From Nematostella vectensis (taxonomy: Eukaryota; Cnidaria; Anthozoa; Actiniaria; Edwardsiidae): 64,000 nt of DNA. The notes under the pieces are model-generated. The model saw nothing but the letters and a program-made list of their open reading frames with translations, was not told the origin of the DNA and did not search any database. The position numbers and the translations under genes were made by a program. Shown piece after piece: positions 47,501 to 56,500 of this stretch (positions are counted from its first letter, which is position 1; each line of letters starts with the position of its first letter). The stretch lies in NCBI RefSeq assembly GCF_932526225.1, contig NC_064037.1, positions 16,058,601-16,122,600 on the forward strand, written 5' to 3'.

Positions 47501-50500
47501 ATCTAGATCCGTCCCTGGGAAGCGAAATATGTCCAAAAAGATACGTAGACTCTCTTCCTTATTCCCAGGCGGCGTCTCCGCAACCGTAACAAAATAGGCG
47601 GGTTTTGAAACGAGGACATAGCTTTTAATTTCTATTCAATCAGGAGTCCATGGGTAAGCAAAAGTCTAATGATAACTGCTGCTCTTTCCTGCAGCTTTCC
47701 CTTTGGTACGAAAGTCACGGTCAAAATTTAGTCATCGGCGTTTTGCAAGCGATTGGGCTGCCACTTGGTGTTATAGCAGGGGAAGAGATACCCAATCCGT
47801 ACGCAATCATAACCTTGCTTCCAGAAAGAAGGTAAGTAGCCTCATAACCATGCTTTCAGAGAGAAAGTAAGCAGCCTCATAACGATGCTTCCAGAGAGAA
47901 CGTAAGTAGCCTCATAACCATGCTTCCAGAGAGAACGTAGGTAGCCTCATAACCATGCTTCCAGAGAGAACGTAAGTAGCCTCATAACCATGCTTCCAGA
48001 GAGAACGTAAGTAGCCTCATAACCATGCTTCCAGAGAGAACGTAAGCAGCCTCATAACCATGCTTCTAGAGAGAACGTAAGTAGCCTCATAACCATGCTT
48101 CCAGAGAGAACGTAAGTAGCCTCATAACCATGCTTCCAGAGATAATGTAAGCTTCATGTTATAAGTTTCCAATTCCAAGAGTGGGAATTGCTGGGAACAC
48201 ATAGCAAATGTAATGGAGTATGGAGTGGATGTGTATAAGGGGGAAGGGGCAGATGTGTGGCAAGGGTGAGGTTAGAACGTATGTTGAGGGTAGCTTGAAT
48301 AGAGCAGACTTTAGTAGGTGAATTAGAACTTGATATTAGCTACGGAAAGGAAACGTATTTCCATCTTAATTCCGGTATTTATACGAAGTTTTGTATTGCA
48401 ATCTCGTTTTCAGGATCACAAATCAATTCCGAACACCAGTCCACTACACCACCACCTCTCCTAAGTGGAATCTCTCATTCATCTACAGCGACTTCACTCC
48501 AGAGGAGGTAGGGCATGGCATAATAGATCACGCAGACACACGCACATGAGATCATACAGATACACCCATCTTACTCAAACGTGCAAGCCGAGATCACGCA
48601 CATACGTCATGCACAGACACGCACATCAGAACAACCCTTAAATGACCGCTCCGAAAGGCAGCTCGGATTCGCATGAGCACGAAAAGCTGCGTACGCGATC
48701 GTACACGAATCATTGACAAGCATTTGCAAGTGAGACACGTAAACATAATCGCAACACCCCAAAACACGCATCACACTCAAACACGCAAGTCCGCTTAAAA
48801 CACAACACGGATCACGCTCAAACGCGCAGTGCGCTCACCACGCATCACGTATCACACTCGCAAGACCGCTTAAAACACAAAATAGCGAGATAAATAGCTT
48901 TTTTAATGTGAACGTCGCAGCCAGTAGGCTAAATTATGTTCACAAGATAAAACTACAATAAAAACTTATGCTAATCAATATATTCAATATAAAAGGTTCT
49001 AAAAGTTAAAATAAGTTCAAAGATCTAGGTTATAAAACTACTGACACGGTGGCATTTTGCATTAAAAAAGGTGCTTTTGCCCTATTAGTTTTGAAAGTTA
49101 CATTGTAAGTCCGAGCCTTCCTAAGCGCATACGTGCTTTCAAATTTAGTTGGTAAAAGGTGGTATAGGCGATGCCCTGTGTCATTAGAGTATCATCGAAC
49201 AGGGACTTAAAGAGCCTTTTGTGGTGCTCTGTTAGGCGGTTTGTATTCGCCTGCAAATGCGCGTCATCGTAACCCACATATGGATATTTAAAAGCCCTAG
49301 AGATCGCGCTAGAAATCGTTCACCAGGTAATGTGGGAATGATGCATGGAAATGGGAATAGCGTAGTCACTGATGAGATCTGATGCAGCTAGAATAGGCTA
49401 ATAGATCACTCTTAGAGACGCGCGTTCAATTTACAGTAGGAAATAAAGACGCTTTGAAACTTTTTTATAACCTCGCCAACGTGGGCATTCCACGTTAAGT
49501 TGCTGCTAATCGTAGCACCTAGTAACTTGGCGCTTTCCATTACGTGAATGGCATTTCCACATGCCATCAAGGGGGGCAGGTCTGGATTTTTCTTGGCGAA
49601 AGATATGCGTAACTCCTTGCGCTTTTCAGTATTCAATTGAAGCCTATTTAGCTTCGACCACTCTGCTACTTCGTCAACTACTAGCTGAGCCTGAATCATT
49701 TTGCCCTTTTAACATCTGAACGATTATATCGTCGACATATTTCCACAATAAAATCCAATTAATTATACTGACCGGTAAATCAAGGGTACTTAACTTGTTA
49801 ACCAGAATGCTATGGTAAATTAAGTTAAAAGCTTTCCTATAGTAAAATAACACTGTTCTGTGCTTCTATCCAGCTGGTCAACCCGCTACGGCGGCTTGGG
49901 GACTTTAGTGTTCTATAGGAGCTTGAAGGTTCTCAACCTTACGTAACGGGTTGAGGCTCAACCTGCTACAACGAGTTGGCCTCTTTTCGGTTGGTCAACC
50001 CGCTACGGCGTCTTGGGACCATAGTGTAGTATAGGAGCTTGAAGATTCTCAACTCACTGTAACGGCTTGAGGCTCAACCTACTACAAAGGGTTGGCTTGT
50101 ATCCAATTGGTCAACCAGCTACGGCGGCTTGTTTTTTTTTGCCATTTTGTGGTGACAGGATCACACACGCGTAAAACACACGTGCGATCACACGCGAAAT
50201 TTTTTTCAAGTAATCGCGAAAGCTGTTTTTTTATGAATGATCAGGCTTGTCAAGATTGTGAATGGGCCATAATAAAATCACATTGAATTAGTTATCGTTG
50301 ATTTACTTTTATGTTCCTTTTCATCGACAGTTTAGCACACGCCAGTTAGAGGTGGTATTATGGAATGAGCGTAAAACGTACAGTCATGCATTACTTAGAA
50401 AGGTAAGTCTTGTGATGATCCTAATAAAAAATATGACACTCATGATTTCTTAGAAAGGTTAGTCTTATGGTGACAATAGCCTCCATGGTAATAATTTACT

Positions 50501-53500
50501 TCTTAGAAAGGAAGGTAGCCAGGATGTTTGAAGGAGAGAGGGTTCGTTTAACATATTTATCGCGGACCTTATGACGAGAGGCAGTCGTTTTGCTAATATC
50601 AAAACGGACCTTACCCTCCCTCTGGCTACGGGCTACTATGCTTATTATCATCAAATCGATGCTACAAACCTCAAAGTACAATTTAAAAAAAATTATCTTT
50701 TTATACGCCTGACAGCTGATTTCATAACGATACTGGGGGATTATTTGGGAACTACAAGTTTTTAATAAGGGAGAGCTTTTTCGGAAAATAATACCCTAAT
50801 TCAAAAAGGCTTTGTTTTTTTACTTTCATGGTATAAAGCTCTTTCATGTTTGGTACATCACATTTCTATTCTCTAACTAACCTGCTACAAAGGTCACTAA
50901 CGAGACTATTCCCCTCAAGCGCTCGGATCGGGCTTCCTGTTGTCAAGAGTAGTGAGGACACAGGAAGTGCTCTCCTCAGAGCCCTGGAAATCCGTGCTGA
51001 GTGATGCGCATGGTATCCACCATCATGGGTATTCTCTCAGGTCAGGGAGTACCAATGCTCTTACTCCAAGGCCTCGCACAAACAGACTAAGCGATTTTTG
51101 TACTTCTAAATTTATGATTTTATATATGTAATACGTAACTTATTTGTTGTCTTAGTAGTATGTGTTTCTGACTGATGCCTCTTATTCGGTTTATTGTAAA
51201 TCAACTGCCAAAGGTTTTCAATAAACATATCTATCTATCTATATCTAGCCCCTCTCGCCTAACGACAAGCCACATAAATCCTGAACAGCACGCCAGGGAC
51301 TTTTTGTGTGCAGGTTAGCATTTATCTTGATCTGAACACCCTGGTTCAAACCCCATCATGGTACGAACTGGCCACACACTGTTCACCTGATTCGGATCCA
51401 CCAACACCATTGAACAGGAGGCACTCATGCAGCGGAATAGTAGGTAAGCAATGTTATTTTGAGTATATCATTTTCCAGTGTGCAACGCTCCACTAAATAC
51501 ACCAAGCGGAAGACAAAAATTTGTGGAAACCGTGACCCATATAACCTTATAATCAGCCCTTTGAAAGCACTGTCACTGACATGGCACACAGGCTACGGCC
51601 AAAGATTGGACCGGTCGACATGAAACAAATCTATTATTTCATTTCAGAGGATCTGACAGCTTCACATGAAAAGAGTAAATACGACATATTCGTGTTCCCC
51701 TTGCCTCTACGCAGGACTCGTAGCAGCATAATAACCCCCTACAGACACGACGAAAACAAGCAATAGGAGGATGACGTCAAAGTGGACTATCTCATCAGCC
51801 CATTCAGACGAAAGGCAAGCTCGTGCGTCTCGACCGAGTTTCCCTGGAGATTAAACTCCACAACATCGAGTACCAGCAGTCCCTCCCGCACCTCAGAGAG
51901 TAAGTGGGGAATCACTCTTGTACTTCAGGGAGTAAGTAGGGAGTCACTCTTGCACCTCAGGGAGTAAGTAGGGAGCCACTTTTGTACTTCAGAAAGTAGG
52001 GAGTCACTCTCCACCTCAGGGAGTAAGTAGGGAGTCACTCTTGTACTTCAGGGAGTAAGTAGGGAGTCACTCTTGCACCTCAGGGAGTAAGTAGGGAGTC
52101 ACTCTGTACTTCAGAGAGTAAGTAGGGAGTCACTCTCCACCTCAGGGAGTAAGTAGGGAGTCACTCCTGCACTTCAGGGAGTAACTAGGGAGTAACTCCT
52201 GCACCTCAGAGAGTAAGTAGGGAGTCACTCTCCACCTCGGAGAGTAAGTAGGGAGTCACTCTTGTACCTCAGGGAGTAAGTAGGGAGTCACTCTTGCACT
52301 TCAGAGAGTAAGTAGGGAGTCACTCTTGCACTTCAGAGAGTAAGTAGGGAGTCACTCTTGTACTTCAGAAAGTAGGGAGTCACTCTTGCACCTCAGGGAG
52401 TAAGTAGGGAGTCACTCTGTACTTCAGAGAGTAAGTAGGGAGTCACTCTCCACCTCAGGGAGTAAGTAGGGAGTCACTCCTGCACTTCAGGGAGTAACTA
52501 GGGAGTAACTCCTGCACCTCAGAGAGTAAGTAGGGAGTCACTCTCCACCTCAGAGAGTAAGTAGGGAGTCACTCTTGTACCTCAGGGAGTAAGTAGGGAG
52601 TCACTCTTGCACTTCAGAGAGTAAGTAGGGAGTCACTCTTGCACTTCAGAGAGTAAGTAGGGAGTCACTCTTGTACTTCAGAAAGTAGGGAGTCACTCTT
52701 GCACCTCAGGGAGTAAGTAGGGAGTCACTTTTGTACTTCAGAAAGTAGGGAGTCACTCTCCACCTCAGGGAGTAAGTAGGGAGTCACCCTGTACTTCAGG
52801 GAGTAAGTAGGGAGTAACCCTGTACTTCAGGGAGTAAGTAGGGAGTCACTCTTGCACTTCAGGGAGTAAGTAGGGAGTCACTCCTGCACTTCAGGGAGTA
52901 AGTAGGGAGTCACTCTCCACCTCAGGGAGTACGTAGGGAGTCACTCCTGCACCTCAGAGAGTAAGTAGGGAGTCACTCTTGCACTTCAGGGAGTAAGTAG
53001 GGAGTCACCCTGTACTTCAGGGAGTAAGTAGGGAGTCACCCTGTACTTCAGGGAGTAAGTATGGAGTCACTCTTGCACTTCAGGGAGTAAGTAGGGAGTC
53101 ACTCCTGCACCTCAGAGAGTAAGTATGGAGTCACTCCTGCACCTCAGAGAGTAAGTATGGAGTCACTCCTGCACTTCAGGGAGTAAGTAGGGAGTCACTC
53201 CTGCACTTCAGGGAGTAAGTAGGGAGTCACTCCTGCACTTCAGGGAGTAAGTATGGAGTCACTCCTACACCTCAGAGAGTAAGTATGGAGTCACTCTTGC
53301 ACTTCAGGGAGTAAGTAGGGAGTCACTCCTGCACTTCAGGGAGTAAGTAGGGAGTCACTCCTGCACCTCAGAGAGTAAGTAGGGAGTCACCCTGTACTTC
53401 AGGGAGTAAGTAGGGAGTCACCCTGTACTTCAGGGAGTAAGTAGGGAGTCACTCCTGCACCTCAGAGAGTAAGTAGGGAGTCACTGTTGCACTTCAGAGA

Positions 53501-56500
53501 GTAAGTAGGGAGTCACCCTGTACTTCAGGGAGTAAGTAGGGAGTCACCCTGTACTTCAGGGAGTAAGTATGGAGTCACTCTTGCACTTCAGGGAGTAAGT
53601 AGGGAGTCACTCCTGCACCTCAGAGAGTAAGTATGGAGTCACTCCTGCACCTCAGAGAGTAAGTATGGAGTCACTCCTGCACTTCAGGGAGTAAGTAGGG
53701 AGTCACTCCTGCACTTCAGGGAGTAAGTAGGGAGTCACTCCTGCACTTCAGGGAGTAAGTATGGAGTCACTCCTGCACTTCAGAGAGTAAGTATGGAGTC
53801 ACTCCTGCACCTCAGAGAGTAAGTATGGAGTCACTTTTGCACTTCAGGGAGTAAGTAGGGAGTCACTCTTGCACTTCAGGGAGTAAGTAGGGAGTCACTC
53901 CTGCACTTCAGGGAGTAAGTAGGGAGTCACTCCTGCACCTCAGAGAGTAAGTAGGAGTCACTCCTTCACCTCAGAGAGTAAGTAGGGAGTCACCCTGTAT
54001 TTCAGGGAGTAAGTAGGGAGTCACTCCTGCACCTCAGAGAGTAAGTAGGGAGTCACTCTTGCACTTCAGAGAGTAAGTAGGGAGTCACTCCTGTACCTAA
54101 GGGAGTAAGTAGGGAGTCACTCTTGCACCTCAGAGAGTAAGTAGGAGTCACTCCTGCATCTCAGAGAGTAAGTAGGGAGTCACTCTTGCACCTCAGAGAG
54201 TAAGTAGGAGTCAGTCCTGCACCTCAGAGAGTAAGTAGGGAGTCACTCCTGCACTTCAGGGAGTAAGTATGGAGTCACTCTCCACCTCAGGGAGTAAGTA
54301 GGGAGTCACTCTTGCACCTCAGGGAGTAAGTAGGGAGCCACCCTGTACCTCAGAGAGTAAGTAGGGAGTCACTCTTGCACTTCAGGGAGTAAGTTGGGAG
54401 TCACTCCTGCACTTCAGGGAGTAAGTAGGGAGTCACTCCTGCACCTCAGAGAGTAAGTATGGAGTCACTCCTGCACCTCAGAGAGTAAGTATGGAGTCAC
54501 TCCTGCACCTCAGAGAGTAAGTAGGGAGTAACTCCTGCACCTCAGAGAGTAAGTAGGGAGTCACTCCTGCACTTCAGGGAGTAAGTAGGGAGTCACTCCT
54601 GCACTTCAGGGAGTAAGTATGGAGTCACTCCTTCACCTCAGAGAGTAAGTAGGAGTCACTCCTGTACTTCAGGGAGTAAGTAGGGAGTCACTCCTGCACC
54701 TCAGAGAGTAAGTAGGGAGTCACTCTTGTACTTCAGGGAGTAAGTAGGGAGTCACTCTTGCACTTCAGGGAGTAAGTAGGGAGTCACTCTTGTACTTCAG
54801 GGAGTAAGTAGGGAGTCACTCCTGCACCTCAGGGAGTAAGTAGGGAGTAACTCTTGTACTTCAGGGAGTAAGTAGGGAGTCACTCTGTACTTCAGAGAGT
54901 AAGTAGGGAGTCACTCTCCACCTCAGGGAGTAAGTAGGGAGTCACTTCTGCACTTCAGGGAGTAACTAGGGAGTAACTCCTGCACCTCAGAGAGTAAGTA
55001 GGGAGTCACTCTCCACCTCAGAGAGTAAGTAGGGAGTCACTCTTGTACCTCAGGGAGTAAGTAGGGAGTCACTCTTGCACTTCAGAGAGTAAGTAGGGAG
55101 TCACTCTTGCACTTCAGAGAGTAAGTAGGGAGTCACTCTTGTACTTCAGAAAGTAGGGAGTCACTCTTGCACCTCAGGGAGTAAGTAGGGAGTCACTTTT
55201 GTACTTCAGAAAGTAGGGAGTCACTCTCCACCTCAGGGAGTAAGTAGGGAGTCACTCTTGCACCTCAGGGAGTAAGTAGGAAGTCACTTTTGTACTTCAG
55301 AAAGTAGGGAGTCACTCTCCACCTCAGGGAGTAAGTAGGGAGTCACCCTGTACTTCAGGGAGTAAGTAGGGAGTAACCCTGTACTTCAGGGAGTAAGTAG
55401 GGAGTCACTCTTGCACTTCAGGGAGTAAGTAGGGAGTCACTCCTGCACTTCAGGGAGTAAGTAGGGAGTCACCCTGTACTTCAGGGAGTAAGTAGGGAGT
55501 CACTCCTGCACCTCAGAGAGTAAGTAGGGAGTCACTGTTGCACTTCAGAGAGTAAGTAGGGAGTCACCCTGTACTTCAGGGAGTAAGTAGGGAGTCACCC
55601 TGTACTTCAGGGAGTAAGTATGGAGTCACTCTTGCACTTCAGGGAGTAAGTAGGGAGTCACTCCTGCACCTCAGAGAGTAAGTATGGAGTCACTCCTGCA
55701 CCTCAGAGAGTAAGTATGGAGTCACTCCTGCACTTCAGGGAGTAAGTAGGGAGTCACTCCTGCACTTCAGGGAGTAAGTAGGGAGTCACTCCTGCACTTC
55801 AGGGAGTAAGTATGGAGTCACTCCTGCACTTTAGAGAGTAAGTATGGAGTCACTCCTGCACCTCAGAGAGTAAGTATGGAGTCACTTTTGCACTTCAGGG
55901 AGTAAGTAGGGAGTCACTCTTGCACTTCAGGGAGTAAGTAGGGAGTCACTCCTGCACTTCAGGGAGTAAGTAGGGAGTCACTCCTGCACCTCAGAGAGTA
56001 AGTAGGAGTCACTCCTGCACCTCAGAGAGTAAGTAGGGAGTCACCCTGTACTTCAGGGAGTAAGTAGGGAGTCACTCCTGCACCTCAGAGAGTAAGTAGG
56101 GAGTCACTCTTGCACTTCAGAGAGTAAGTAGGGAGTCACTCCTGTACCTAAGGGAGTAAGTAGGGAGTCACTCTTGCACCTCAGAGAGTAAGTAGGAGTC
56201 ACTCCTGCACCTCAGAGAGTAAGTAGGGAGTCACTCTTGCACCTCAGAGAGTAAGTAGGAGTCAGTCCTGCACCTCAGAGAGTAAGTAGGGAGTCACTCC
56301 TGCACTTCAGGGAGTAAGTATGGAGTCACTCTCCACCTCAGGGAGTAAGTAGGGAGTCACTCTTGCACCTCAGGGAGTAAGTAGGGAGCCACCCTGTACC
56401 TCAGAGAGTAAGTAGGGAGTCACTCTTGCACTTCAGGGAGTAAGTTGGGAGTCACTCCTGCACTTCAGGGAGTAAGTAGGGAGTCACTCCTGCACCTCAG

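Noticed and set aside
47412-47522. Short palindromic G/C-run segment (GGGGAGGG...CCCCCTCCCC) as a MITE
   Set aside because: Inverted matching is mostly homopolymer and no second copy with clear ends was found in the window.
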